Below are positions 45,881-56,693 of a stretch of 64,000 bases of DNA, piece by piece. Under the pieces are notes generated by a model. It worked only from the letters and a program-made list of their open reading frames with translations. It had not been told where the DNA came from and did not search any database. Location: positions 434,001-498,000 of the forward strand of contig CANNZV010000115.1 of the NCBI GenBank assembly GCA_947561585.1. The letters are read 5' to 3'. Position 1 is the stretch's first letter. Every line of letters begins with the position of its first letter. Made by a program: the position numbers and the translations under genes. This DNA is from Caprella mutica (Eukaryota; Arthropoda; Malacostraca; Amphipoda; Caprellidae).

Positions 45881-46030
45881 ACTTCATTTCTTTCCTCATT
45901 TCTTCCAATTTAATTTGTCCATAACAATATGTTACATTAAACTAAATAATATACAGGCGAATTACATATACACTATGTACAGTAAAGTAAGAAATGGCAA
46001 TAAAATTAGTATGATCTTTTTGATTTCTTG

Positions 46031-46602
46031 ACACATGGTACTGATGTGTGTTACACATGGTACTGATGTGTGTTACACATGGTACTGATATATGTTACAC
46101 ATGGTATTGATATGGGTAACATATGGTATTGATATGGGTAACATATGATACAGATATGGGTAACATATGGTACAGATATGGGTAACATATGGTACTGATA
46201 TGGGTAACATATGGTACTGATATGGGTAACATATGATACAGATATGGGTAACATATGGTACATATATGGGTAACATATGGTACTGATATGGGTAACATAT
46301 GGTATTGATATGGGTAACATATGGTACAGATATGGGTAACACATGGTACAGATATGGGTAACACATGGTACTGATATGGGTAACATATGGTACAGATATG
46401 GGTAACATATGGTATTGATATGGGTAACATATGGTACAGATATGGTTAACATATGGTACTGATATGGGTAACATATGGTACTGATATGGGTAACATATGG
46501 TACTGATATGGATAACATATGGTATTGATATGGATAACATATGGTATTGATATGGATAACATATGGTACAGATATGTGTTGCACATTGGTATTGATATGT
46601 GG
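46031..46602. repeat. 22-bp tandem repeat, about 26 copies
   Basis: Unit acatatggtactgatatggg followed by ta, with variants (acacatggtactgatgtgtg followed by tt at the left end; gatacagatat within). Because 22 is not a multiple of 3 and no frame of the minus strand has a stop, all three minus frames stay open for about 190-230 codons and give the same 22-residue period. These ORFs are by-products of the repeat. Confidence 0.95.
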
Positions 46603-46755
46603 TTTTGTTATGGTTAACATGTGTATTCCATATGTTATACTGTGGCAAAACCACATGTATAACATATCGTCCAAGGTTCCAAAAATCAACATTGTAACCA
46701 CATTGTTATAATGTGGACATAACCACATGGTATACATGTGGAAATGTTTGCAGGG

Positions 46756-48897
46756 AATGAGTGTTAAAATGTATTGAATTAATTACTAAATTGATCATTT
46801 CATTTGGTATAACATAATTAACAATACTGACTGCCCTAGTATCTATTTTCCTATGTCGATATAATATTCCGTCTAATATGAAAAACTCAGCTATGTTTTT
46901 AGATGTTCCTATTTTTTTTCTATTTAATGTGTCCATTATTTCCTTACAAGCAAAGTCGTTTGACTGTGCAGTCTTTAGTCTGTTTAAAGTCCATGTTATG
47001 TCTTCGTGTTTAGGTATGTAATTCAAAAATGGTTTTTCTTTGTTGATTTTATACAATTTAGATGGATCTGATTCTTGTTCATTTTCTGAGTCTGTTTCTG
47101 ATTCACTGTCATTGTAATTAATAATTTGTGGTACATTTAGCTTAGCCCTCGATCTTGTGGTTGCTATAAAACTTTCAATTGAGCTAAAACTTTCATCAGA
47201 TGTTGTTAAAAGTTCGCATTCATCTATTGTTTCTTCCGTTAAAGGAGTTAATCTACTAAGTGTATCTGCTACCACATTACGTTTACCCTCAAAATACCTC
47301 ACCGAGCAATCATATGTGCTAGCTTCGATTGCCCAACGGGCCATTGCCGAATCTATTGGAAGTTTATTACCAAAAAATGAGCATAAGGGTTTGTGGTCAG
47401 TTAAAATGGTAATAGGATACCCCAGACATAGATATTGAAATTCCTTTAATGCTAGATGGATTGCAAGAAACTCCTGTTTCGTTACGGAATACCTTTTCTA
47501 AGTAGAATTTGATGATTTACTGAAATAGGCTATGGGTCTTAATGTTTTGCTTCTGGTCGAATCTGGTTGTAGCAGTGCTGCGCCAACTCCGACACTTGAG
47601 CTGTCAGTAAATAAATAAAATGCTCTGGAATAATTTGGATGAGCTAAAACCTTATCTGATGTCAAAATATTTTTGAGACTAGTGAAGCTAGCCTCACATT
47701 CGTCAGTCCAGTCAAATTTAGTGTCCTTCCTTAATAGTCTATATAATGGTTCGGCTTTCTGACTAAATTTAGGGACGAACTTACGAAAGTAATTCGCGAG
47801 CCCTAAAAACCGCTGAAGTTTCTTTACATCTGTTGGTCTAGATGCTTCTCTAAGTTTTTCGTTTTGGATGCACCGTATGCCCTCAGTCGTGACTCGATGT
47901 CCAAGAAAGTTGATTTCGTGTTTAAAGAATTCACACTTCTCTAATTTTAATCTCAAATGAGCGTCACGTAAACTCATTAGCACTTGGCTAATATCATTTA
48001 AATGTTGTTCATATGATCGACTAAAAATTAAGATATCATCAATAAATACGAAACATAGTTTCCATAATACTTTATTAAACGCTTTTGTCATAATTGCTTG
48101 AAATACTTTTGGACTATTGACATACCCGAAGGGTAACTTGCAGAACTGCCATTTTTACCATTTACCGCAAATGCTGTAAGTTTTTTAGATTCTTCGGTGA
48201 TTTTCAATTGGTGAAAAGCGCTCCTTAGATCTAAACTTGAGAATACCTTAGACCCTCCTAATGATCCTAACATGTCGTCTACTCTAGGTAATGGAAACCC
48301 TTGTTTGTGTACACATTTATTTAGAGATCTGAAATCTATTACGGGACGTATTTCCCCATTCTTTTTATGAACCACGATTACTGGGAAGTTGTACTCTGAC
48401 ATTGAAGGTTCAATAGTTCCTTCTTGTAACATTGATTCATTAACTTCTTCAAGTTGTTCTTGAAATTTATGTGGTATTCTATATGGTATTTTATTGATAA
48501 CTATATTAGGGTCCCTCAGTTTTATTCTATGTGTACAGATACTAGTGGTCCCAATAGGTTCGTCTTTAAGAGTAATTACGTCTCTAAAGTTATTTAGTAA
48601 CTGCGTCGTTTTGTCTTCATACTCTGACATTCCACATGATATGTCAGCATTAACTAACCTTCTCAGTGCTGATGGCACTGTCTGAGAATTGTTTTCTTCA
48701 TCATCACTTCTTACTGTAATATCACTGCTTCTATCAGCACTTCCGTCACGTGATGTTTTACACTTTATCTCTCGGTTGCCATGCACTGAAACTAATGGCT
48801 CTCCATTATTTCCAACTGCATGTACCATTGACTTTTCATAAATTAAATCAGGGGTAACGTTTCGTTCAAATGACTTTGTTTTTTCGTCACTCAACAC
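46756..48897 (-). pseudogene. Element A pol: reverse transcriptase and RNase H
   Basis: Minus-strand Ty3/gypsy pol. From 48897: a pre-RT region, then IRPVIDFRSLNKCV and FSSLDLRSAFHQLKI (RT motifs 2-3), a frame shift near 48110, FVFIDDILIFSRSYEQHL (the YxDD-type active site, 48050 area), INFLGHRVTTEGI, and the RNase H start FYLFTDSSSVGVGAALLQ. After a break near 47498-47440 comes the RNase H end (YFEGKRNVVADTLSRL, 47300 area) and a linker up to SIHFNTHS, where element FB4 interrupts the frame at 46755. The next expected domain, integrase, is found on the opposite strand at 54437. It is a Ty3/gypsy element with at least two frameshifts. Confidence 0.88.
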
Positions 48898-48925
48898 GTT
48901 TCCTAATCTAGATTTACGAGTCCTA

Positions 48926-49553
48926 TTATTTAAACACTCCGATATAGTCGCTAATATTAACTTCGACTTGCTTTTCGTAGGTTTCGAGTGTTCCTATTAT
49001 TTTATTTTCGTTTAATACGATATCACTATCAGTCGGATTCATTACGAAAACTGGGCAAATTGACACTTGGTCCCCCTCTTTTTTAATGTCTTCGATTTTT
49101 ATTAGTGTTTCGGCTACCACTAAACCCGACCTGAAACTTCTTTTAGCTACGATATAACTTCCTGCTTCATTTATTCTTAACGAAACCATGAATGACTTTT
49201 ATGGTATTTGCCTCAACGACTTGGCTACTTATATGAACATTACAGTTCTTCTTGCGTATTTTCTTTTTTCTTCTAGGCTTTGTTTTTATCTCGGACTTCA
49301 TAACCTCTGCTTGCCCTTTCTGTTTAAATTGAGGTTTAACCCTTACCTTCGCAATGCTACTGTGGCTGTTTGTTCGTTCGTTTATTTCTCTTATTAAATT
49401 TCTCCATTTTGACCTAATAGAAATGAGAACTAACTCTGCTATCAAGTAATCCGTGCTTAATAGTTCTTTAGTAGCTATTTTACGTTTTTCCATAAACGGA
49501 ATTTTTTCTTCACCTAACTTCAAAATATTTTTTATCAAAATCAATTTGCGCAT
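48926..49553 (-). pseudogene. Element A pol, region between protease and RT
   Basis: Two overlapping minus ORFs (49553-49167 and 49189-48926). The second has IVAKRSFRSGLVVAETLIKI and SICPVFVMNPTDSDIVLNEN, typical of the segment between protease and RT in gypsy-type pol. The first is Lys/Arg-rich with no named domain. They are probably one coding region with frameshifts at about 49180 and 49530. Confidence 0.65.
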
Positions 49554-50088
49554 TCGTTAACACGTCCCTTCCTAATATCACGTCATAGGGTAAACTGGTG
49601 TTGTCGATTAGTAAAGCGTTTACTCTTTTTTTATTTGACTTAGATGACAATACTAAATTTATTTCACCTTTTACTTCGGAACGTCCGTTTATGCCTTTAA
49701 TAGTTACATCCGATTTCATTATTTCTTCGTTACTCGCAATGTATTTAAAGTTAAGACTGTTTAATATCGTTCGCTCACTACCTGAATCTATTAAAGCCTC
49801 CCAATCAAATTCTTTACTATGTAAAATTATCGTTGGCTTAGAAGTCCCTTTTATCGTATAATGACAGTCCGTCAATCCGCTTAATTCATCTTTATTCTTT
49901 ACGAACTGAGCTGTAATATACGTCTCGCTTGTTTTTTTCTCCTCATCGCTTAATTCTACTTCTTTTAATAAATCGAACTTATTTTTACATTCGCATTGAT
50001 TTCTTGCATTGAGTGACGAATTAAGTTCACCATTGAATTTAACGTACACAGGATCTAGTTTATTCATGTTTAATTCACATGTGTGCAC
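49510..50088 (-). pseudogene. Element A aspartic protease
   Basis: The retropepsin core is visible: WEALIDSGSERTILN (active site D-S-G, about residue 105) and later SLPYDVILGRDVL, the usual I-L-G-x-D that closes the fold. The protein lies directly 3' of gag on the minus strand, in the order gag-protease-RT of Ty3/gypsy elements. The ORF itself has no internal stop. The start is uncertain because gag-pol is usually read by frameshift or fusion. Confidence 0.85.
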
Positions 50089-50164
50089 GGAGTTACCAAC
50101 CGAATTTGCATTTGTCTTTGTTAAATATTTAATTAAATTAACCCTACCATGTTGTTTACTAACT

Positions 50165-51430
50165 TTATTTGTTGTATTTATTGCAGTGTTCGTATTTACA
50201 TTTTTTTCGAAAATCCTTGCCCTGACCTCGATTAAAAGGTTGTTGAGTACGGCAATCTCTTCCTAAATGGCCTAGATTATTACACCTATAGCACCTAGTT
50301 GTATCACTATTCTGCTGTGGTGTGTAGGTATTTGTGTTTGTTACATTTGTTCTTCCTTGCTGGTTGTATCTGTATCTACTTCTGCGTGCATATCTACCGG
50401 GTGTACCTCTGTGTCTTACATCATATGCGTAATATGCCTCTGTTTCTTCCTGCATATCATCGTGATAATTACCTACTCTTTGATCAGTGTTTTCTATCAC
50501 AAAAGCTTCTGTGTCATTGAAATTTTTTTTTGGGATTAGGATTTTTTTGTCATGTGGCAAAGATCTTATTTTCTTTGTTATAGCGGACAGTAAATTAGCT
50601 GTTGTTTTGAACGGTCCTTCTATAACTCCCTTGACAATACTGGGGTTGATCTGTGGTCCCAATATCGTTAAATACAATGCTGTATTCATTAGATTTTTTG
50701 CGTGCTTCTTCAATCTGTTGTTGAAAGCCGGATCACTTTCAGTTGCCGTTCTTACAGGAAATTGCGCGTTCATTGTGGCGTCATTCAAGATATACTTGGT
50801 GACTTCCCCTATTTTTTCCAATGTACTTAATATATCACTGGCAGCTGTAGTTTCATCTTTCAATTTATTAGTGTATAATTCGTGACATACACTGTAGATG
50901 TCCTTGCTGTCTTTCTGCACATATATATCTTCTAATACCGTGCATATTTCTTCGTAGGTGCTATCTTTAAATGTTTTTCCGTTAACAACGTTATTAACAG
51001 TAATTTGAAAATCTCCCAGCTTGCAGTCAGCGCTTCTGAGAAGGATTTTTTTCTTTCCGGCATCGTCTTTGTCCCCTAAACTGGATATATGATTATTTAA
51101 TAGACTCAAATGCTGCTTAAATGTGTTTTTTTCCTCGAAAGCTGGATCTTCTGGCCTCCTTCTTCCTCTGAATATCGGCAACGAATCAGAATTAATGATT
51201 GTTGTACTTCTGCTTTTAATTATTTCTTGGAGTTGAGCTTGTGTCAATTCAACCAACATTGTTTCTGTATTTGTATTTTTATCTATCCTATTTATATTCT
51301 GTTGCTGTGTAACTGATTTTTTTGGGGGTGTAATATTCTGTTTACTTTTCTTAATTCGTGGTTTCGTCTTTCTTCCAGACCTTAGCTCAACAGAATCTGG
51401 ATTAACTACTTCGTCCTCCGATCTTGGCAT
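50165..51430 (-). CDS. Element A gag
   Basis: An open 421-residue ORF starting MPRSEDEVVNPDSVELRSGR. The middle (residues 90-290) looks like a gypsy-type capsid: helical, with LYTNKLKDETTAASDILSTL and AFNNRLKKHAKNLMNTALYL. The C-terminus has one canonical CCHC zinc knuckle (CYRCNNLGHLGRDC, about residue 383-396) and a basic tail. It lies about 1.05 kb 3' of the element A LTR on the same strand. It shows no internal breaks, unlike the pol part, so it may still be translatable. It is a retrotransposon structural protein, not a host gene. Confidence 0.85.
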   Translation of the reverse strand: MPRSEDEVVNPDSVELRSGRKTKPRIKKSKQNITPPKKSVTQQQNINRIDKNTNTETMLVELTQAQLQEIIKSRSTTIINSDSLPIFRGRRRPEDPAFEEKNTFKQHLSLLNNHISSLGDKDDAGKKKILLRSADCKLGDFQITVNNVVNGKTFKDSTYEEICTVLEDIYVQKDSKDIYSVCHELYTNKLKDETTAASDILSTLEKIGEVTKYILNDATMNAQFPVRTATESDPAFNNRLKKHAKNLMNTALYLTILGPQINPSIVKGVIEGPFKTTANLLSAITKKIRSLPHDKKILIPKKNFNDTEAFVIENTDQRVGNYHDDMQEETEAYYAYDVRHRGTPGRYARRSRYRYNQQGRTNVTNTNTYTPQQNSDTTRCYRCNNLGHLGRDCRTQQPFNRGQGKDFRKKCKYEHCNKYNK

Positions 51431-52483
51431 ATGTTCTCATTCCTAATTAAATGTTAATGTGTACTTAAACAAGTGTGCGTGTAAACACAAATTATGAAAG
51501 TAAAAAAAAATAATATCATAAAAATAAATCATGCAAAAATAGAGCAAAATTTGTTAAATCAATAATATTATAAAATTAAATATTAATACCTGTCAATAAT
51601 AATCAACAATCAATAATATTATAAAGCTGAAAGAAATGCATGAACAATATACATCCTATAATTATAATTGCTGCAATAAAGGTTAATTAATTTCTTCTAA
51701 CTAACCTCTTACTTATTGCTTATTCACACAAAACACTTGACTAAGCGGGACTGATTATTTCACCACTGAACTAAGTTCTGAGAGAACCTTCTGCAAACGT
51801 TTCACAAATGAGACTGAAAATATAAGGATGACTTAACGCTTTTTAATCGTTATAGTATACTCAACTTCCGGTTCCATGTACAGTGGGTCCTTCTTATCAG
51901 GTTTTGTCGGTGATTTTTGCTCTGATCTTTACTGTACACTGAATGTACAGTAAAGTAAGCAGTTTGAATAAATACTATTCAGGTGTAGTGTTTAAACAAA
52001 TTAGACTCTCAATTTCCGGTTGATTTACGGCTTTTTTGCATGTTGTTTATTGATTAATCGAATATTTTTCATCACCATTCGCCAACGTGCAATACTGTAC
52101 CCTTTAGTTCATCGCTTCCTCCCTCCGTGCATTTACCGTAGACTTTTCCGAATTGGTTAGTCTCACTGATTGTCTCTGCTCTCATTCAAATTTCAAATTA
52201 GGCCATCTGTACTCTCCTTATCCTTCCGATAATTTTCGAGATGCCTTTTGCTTGATCTTGAGTTGAAAAATCTTTATATTTTATCACAAAAACTGAACAC
52301 CTTAATTGAATCGTACAGTCATATAAGGTCGCAAAACCCGGTCTTGCTGTAATCAAATACTCTCCAATCAGATGGTTAACTTAGTTTTTGGTAAACTACA
52401 AAGCTTTCAAACTTTTACTTTAGTAATTGAATTTCCGTTCATTAAATTCGAATTACTTAATCACGCACCATATTGGCCACCAA
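51431..52483 (-). other. Element A 5' leader
   Basis: About 1.05 kb of AT-rich leader between the 5' LTR and gag. Directly after the LTR, the minus strand reads TTGGTGGCCAATATGG, a plausible primer-binding site beginning with TGG; the matching tRNA is not identified. Confidence 0.6.
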
Positions 52484-52947
52484 TGTGATGGTTCCCCCTG
52501 TGGGTTATCTCATCAACTGTGAAACCTTCTAACGGTCCACGATATGGGTTACGTGTGATTAGAATCTTACTCTGTTTCTTATTTTCAGATTCCTTTTTCT
52601 CAATATATCTCTTTCTACTAAATACTCATGGTCCCATGCCCTAGAACCACCTTGCCAATATGGTTCCGACCTCGGGCCTCTGGTGTCCACGCTTAACTGT
52701 ATTTAGGATAATAACTAGTATGAATAAAACTTTAAAGAGAATATATTCGATTATCAAGCAAATGTAAATGCACTGTTTAACTTCACTAAAACACTCACAA
52801 GTAATGGTCTCACTAACTAAGACTTGAGATAAGATGTGTATCTCATGCGAGCCAATTGGTAACTAACTTTGAATGTTACTTACACACAATCATATAGGTT
52901 CGTGATAGCAGTTATGCATACACAATTGATGTGTTTGCATCACCACA
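52484..52947 (-). repeat. Element A LTR (5' LTR, minus strand)
   Basis: 464 bp from TGTGGTGATGCAAACACATC to ccatcaca, with TG...CA ends. Its first 150 bp are repeated at 57571-57719 on the plus strand, and a diverged copy is at 25470-25880. It is followed on the minus strand by the primer-binding-like TGGTGGCC and gag. Confidence 0.9.
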
Positions 52948-52988
52948 CTACCGGGTGCCACGTAAGCTTCTACCTACTCGATTTCCAT

Positions 52989-53858
52989 TTATGGAGACCA
53001 GTCGCCCCCGCAAGCACCTCCATCCTGGAAATCAGCCTCTACAGGCTCAGCTACCTTTTCAGGTTCAACTGCCCCTACATGAGCATCTGCCACAACCGCT
53101 GTGCAGTCACGAACGATATTTCCCAACTTCCCACATCTGAAACAACCTGGTTGCTTCCATTCGACCTTAGCCTTAACAGTTAGCCGCCCACGGCTCCGAG
53201 ACCGTCCAGTGCGAGGTTTGTCACACTGACGCACAAAGTGGTCTCCACCACAGCAGAAACAACCTTTCTGACTGTCCTCATGTGACGTACCCGCAGCAAC
53301 AGTATCGTCCTGATAACGTCGCTTGGTAACGGACCTTTTAGCAGTCACCCGTTCACGAACCTCTGCAAGAATCTGAGTGAAGCCAGCAGTGAACGCATCA
53401 GGACGCGATACGGCCCAATCAAAATCTCTTGCAGGCAGTCCTCCGTAGAACTGAGCCTTAAACACCATGGTGTCTGACTCCAGTCCCACCCTCATAGCAA
53501 GTCGCTGTAGATCGTCAACATAAACGTCTACATTTTCATCAGGACCCAGTCTCCGCACCTTGAACTGGCAAAATGCCTCGTGGTGCGGCAGGCCATACTC
53601 AGCAAGTAGGCGGCCTTTCACGACTTCCCACTGAGAAGTCTTCGCGACAGTAATGTGTATATACACACGGACAGCACTGCCAGCCAAGAGATACTCTACT
53701 ATCTCCTCCAGCCCAACAGACTCGGCCTTGCCCCTCCTTTCGAGGTTTTCACACCACATGACAACATCGTCACCGGTCCCAGAAATCTGTCCAAAATTGG
53801 AATACAGGCAGACACAATAGCAGAGCACAGTTGTTTCAATAAAGCAGCAGTCTTCCAT
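52989..53858 (-). CDS. Element B gag
   Basis: A minus ORF; I choose the in-frame ATG at 53858 (MEDCCFIET) because the upstream part lies in the LTR, but MWCENLERR further in is an alternative. It has capsid-like helices (AKTSQWEVVKGRLLAEYGL, FCQFKVRRLGPDENVDVYVD, DLQRLAMRVG) and two degenerate CCHC knuckles: CFCCGGDHFVRQC has shifted spacing and CFRCGKLGNIVRDC has Asn for His. It ends in a stop just 42 bp before the element A LTR, which therefore interrupts element B after gag. No internal stop is seen. Confidence 0.8.
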   Translation of the reverse strand: MEDCCFIETTVLCYCVCLYSNFGQISGTGDDVVMWCENLERRGKAESVGLEEIVEYLLAGSAVRVYIHITVAKTSQWEVVKGRLLAEYGLPHHEAFCQFKVRRLGPDENVDVYVDDLQRLAMRVGLESDTMVFKAQFYGGLPARDFDWAVSRPDAFTAGFTQILAEVRERVTAKRSVTKRRYQDDTVAAGTSHEDSQKGCFCCGGDHFVRQCDKPRTGRSRSRGRLTVKAKVEWKQPGCFRCGKLGNIVRDCTAVVADAHVGAVEPEKVAEPVEADFQDGGACGGDWSP

Positions 53859-53918
53859 TCCACGGGTGTGGTGGTATCCACAGATTAAGACTCTGCCATT
53901 CTTAGTGCCTAGATAGCT

Positions 53919-54376
53919 TGTAAGAATAAGCGGACCCCACTGGGTCCAAAATTTCCCACCAACCATCCAGCGTTAACAAAACACCACAACTTTATTCTAC
54001 AAATAACACAGAATACCAGATACTGCAGACTGGACCCGTGTTTTTGTTCCAACACATACAACGCAATCTCGGCAGACACCGTGCCACCAGAATACAGTCT
54101 GGTCTCAGATTGTTAGAACCCTAATTAACAAACAACCGGCAGCTACGCTTGCCCACTAAATATACCACTTAGCTGTATTTCAGACATCCAAGCCTCAGAT
54201 TCCAACAAAGAAACTCTACTACTCTAGCTAGCTCACAGAAAACGATTGACACAGAAACAATATTTTGACAACCTTACGCTATGAACTCTCTAATGCTTCA
54301 GCATTCAAACCGACGCACAGGTGCGAATCCAGAATCGTCAGATTAGCACTCAGGTACCAATGTACAAAAATTATCA
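53919..54376 (-). repeat. Element B LTR (minus strand)
   Basis: 458 bp from TGATAATTTTTGTACATTGG to cttattcttaca. It pairs with the plus-strand LTR at 60491-60930 over its whole length (gtgcgtcg, ccggcagctacgcttgccca in complement, gacccagtggggtc). On its upstream side the minus strand reads ggggaaaattagg, which resembles the polypurine tract before the plus-strand LTR (ggggaacattagg). So this LTR has element B internal sequence on both sides. Confidence 0.9.
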
Positions 54377-54436
54377 CCTAATTTTCCCCAGAGCCTCATT
54401 TAAGAAATCCCTGATAACATTAATTGTGGTTTAGCT

Positions 54437-55420
54437 CATACGCTATTTAAATTTCGACTAAAATACTATCATTTTCAAGAAAGATCGGTCATAGAATCTT
54501 TTATTAAAAGATGTGACGTTTGCAAAATACTTAAAGGAAGTCTAGATACACCAATTAAATTATTGTCTGCCCCAGTAGCTAACACACCATTTGAAACAGT
54601 TTCATTTGATTTTATAGGACCTTTTATTACAACTGACACGAACAACAAGTACATTTTATCAATAACATGTATGTTGACACGATATAACGAATTACACGCA
54701 GTAGCTGACAAATCAACAAACACAGTAATTGATTGTCTAAGTAAAACATTTAGCCGTTGTGGATATCCCAAAACGCTAATGTCAGATTGTGCGAAAGAAT
54801 TTAAGTCTAACGCAATTAGAACTTTCAGTGAAATACATCAGATATATAAGTGTGAGGTACTACCATACTCAGCATATTCCAATGGAATTTGTGAACGCAA
54901 TAACCAAAGAATTAACAAACTATTAAGATTCTATGTAGCTACAGTAAATCACGATAATTGGGACACGTTTCTCGATATTGTCCAAAACACAATCAACAAC
55001 CAAGTTAATATGTCCTTGAAGGATACTCCTTCATTTGCCATGTATGGACGTGTCACCTCCCCAAATATAAAAGCAGAAAATTTGGATAACATTTACAATT
55101 TAGATACATCAGAATCAATAGTCAAAATTAAGGCCAGACAAGCTATATTTATTCAAGATCAGATTAGGGCTAACATAAGTAATCAATCAAACAAACGCAT
55201 AATTTACCACAATAGGACACGAAAAGACAAAATTATACAGATAGGTGATCGAGTATTAATTAGAAATCATCAGAAAACACATAAATTACAATTAAATTGG
55301 ATAGGACCAGGTACAGTATTACAAGTAAAAAAAAATAAAGCCATAATAAAAATAGGACATCAAACAATAACAAGTAACATAAATTACCTAACTAAGTTAG
55401 AAAATTTCACAACTAATTAA
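54437..55420 (+). pseudogene. Element A integrase
   Basis: A Ty3/gypsy integrase on the plus strand, opposite to the rest of element A pol. Upstream of the ATG at 54563 the same frame encodes the end of the zinc-binding domain (SFIKRCDVCKILKG). The catalytic core has VSFDFIGPF, LMSDCAKEF and NGICERNNQR, giving the D, D and E residues, with the expected spacing. The C-terminal end (GDRVLIRNHQKTHKLQLNWI, GPGTVLQV) is the usual GPY-like module. The frame is open from 54437 to 55420 but lacks the His part of the zinc domain, which sits at 46756-46780 on the other strand. Shared bases CTCAT at both break ends suggest one original reading frame. Confidence 0.88.
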
Positions 55421-56220
55421 TTAAGTAATTTCATTACCATCATTAAACAGGAAATCAAATTATAAGCAATTTGAATATAAACATCATATAGGGAGCCCAA
55501 AAAAGGAACACATAACACGAAGTAACATGAGGTAACTTGAGGTAACATGTAACATGTAGTACAGGAACACGTGACATATAACTCTGTTACATGCAAAAAT
55601 TCAGAGAAATGTTTACATTTTTTGCTTACGCAAGTCAAACAAACACACCATGCAGCTCATTGTTCAAAATACAATATTTCCTTTGCTCAGTAATAGAATT
55701 ATTGTACATGTAAAATAATTGTATGTATTTAATTTAAGTTGATGGGATGAATTATGAATTTTATTAATATAAAATTTCATATAATAATTTTAAGATGATT
55801 AATTTTTTTTGTATGCATGTTAATTTTAAATTCTGTGTTTATATGTTTAGTGTAACGAATAAGATGAATTATACTTTGTCAAAATGCTAAAGAAATGTAG
55901 AAGTTAAATTGTTTGAAATCAGAATGAAAATTAAGAAAAAAAATATATATATATATTCAAAATTATGATGAAAGAATGAAATAATTTAAGATCGAAAATA
56001 ATTAATTCAATATGAGACTGATAACTGATAAAATTACTAAAAAAAGACCAGGGGCCATGAACTAACAGTATCGTTTTGATTTCAGTGTACACGGAGGCAG
56101 CGAGGCACAGCCGTTGACAGCTTCTCAGCCATATACAGCCAGTGACTGACTCTCAGCCACTCACAGCCGGTTGACACACTGACATATAATTCAAGGTCGT
56201 GAGAACGAACAGCTGACAGA
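55421..56220. other. Element A spacer between integrase and accessory ORFs
   Basis: AT-rich, no protein recognised. The last 150 bp contain repeated cagccat/cagccag/cagccac words just before the small ORFs. Confidence 0.5.
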
Positions 56221-56550
56221 ATGGGCCAGACGCAGAGTAACTTTGATTTGAACTCGGTGGTGGAGCTGATCCAGAAGTCGACTTAAATGAATAAGGCTCA
56301 TTTAGAGGCTGCTATTAAATCCATGGGGACAACACAATATGACCTGATCCCGGATTTATTTAGCGATGTTTTGGTTTTAATCCTAACACTGTTAGTGGTA
56401 ATAATTTTGGTATGCGGGTACACCCACTCCATGAGGGTTAAGTCCGACGAGGACATGAAGATGTACGAAATACGAAGTTTGAAGTCAAAAATGGCGACGG
56501 AAGCCTTTAATCAAATTAAAAGAGGGACCCCTTTAGAACAGGGGAACTAA
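56221..56550 (+). CDS. Element A accessory ORF: short MGQ leader, stop, membrane protein
   Basis: A 21-codon ORF (56221-56286) starts MGQTQSNF, a plausible N-myristoylation signal, and ends in a TAA that is immediately followed, in the same frame, by ATG of an 87-residue ORF (56287-56550). The second has one strong membrane helix (VLVLILTLLVVIILVCGY, about residues 28-45) and a basic cytoplasmic-like tail. The two together look like one 109-residue protein broken by one stop, or two ORFs with a stop-start junction. It lies between integrase and the 3' LTR, where env or accessory genes occur. I recognise no family with confidence. Confidence 0.6.
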
Positions 56551-56612
56551 TTGGAACGGTAAATTACTTTAATGATCAGGCAATCAACATTCAGGCGACA
56601 AATTTTATTATA

Positions 56613-56693
56613 ATGCCTCATAAAAAACAAAAAGCAAAATTAATATTAAAAGATCGAGCAGCATTTAAGAAATTCTTTTTAAAGAAAAAATAA
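56613..56693 (+). CDS. Element A tiny basic ORF
   Basis: 26 codons, MPHKKQKAKLILKDRAAF followed by a Lys/Phe-rich end, 62 bp after the membrane ORF. Ten Lys/Arg residues. It is too short to assign; it may be a real third ORF or chance. Confidence 0.3.
   Translation: MPHKKQKAKLILKDRAAFKKFFLKKK

Larger units (their letters stand above)
43843..46755. mobile_element. Foldback element FB4 with repeat arrays
   Basis: The ends are inverted copies: CCTTGCAAACATTTCCACAT on the left and, read inward, CCCTGCAAACATTTCCACAT on the right. Next to the left end is a palindrome of 61-bp repeats, and next to the right end a 26-copy array of 22-bp units. The middle holds a pogo-like end and a tRNA-like sequence. 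The right boundary lies inside the pol reading frame of element A (minus strand, after HFNTHS). Flanking sequences do not match each other, so the insertion was followed by rearrangement. Confidence 0.7.

Noticed and set aside
46051..46737. 228-codon and overlapping 193- and 111-codon minus ORFs with a Tyr/Pro/His-rich repeat
   Set aside because: All three minus frames are open only because a 22-bp unit lacks stops; no start context or flanking gene structure.
50009..51316. Several plus-strand ORFs of 60-130 codons
   Set aside because: Antisense shadows of the element A gag and protease.
52869..53183. 104-codon plus ORF
   Set aside because: Antisense to the element B gag end and the element A LTR.
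56221..56550. Retroviral env gene
   Set aside because: Only about 109 codons, one membrane helix, no signal peptide, no glycosylation or cleavage features.
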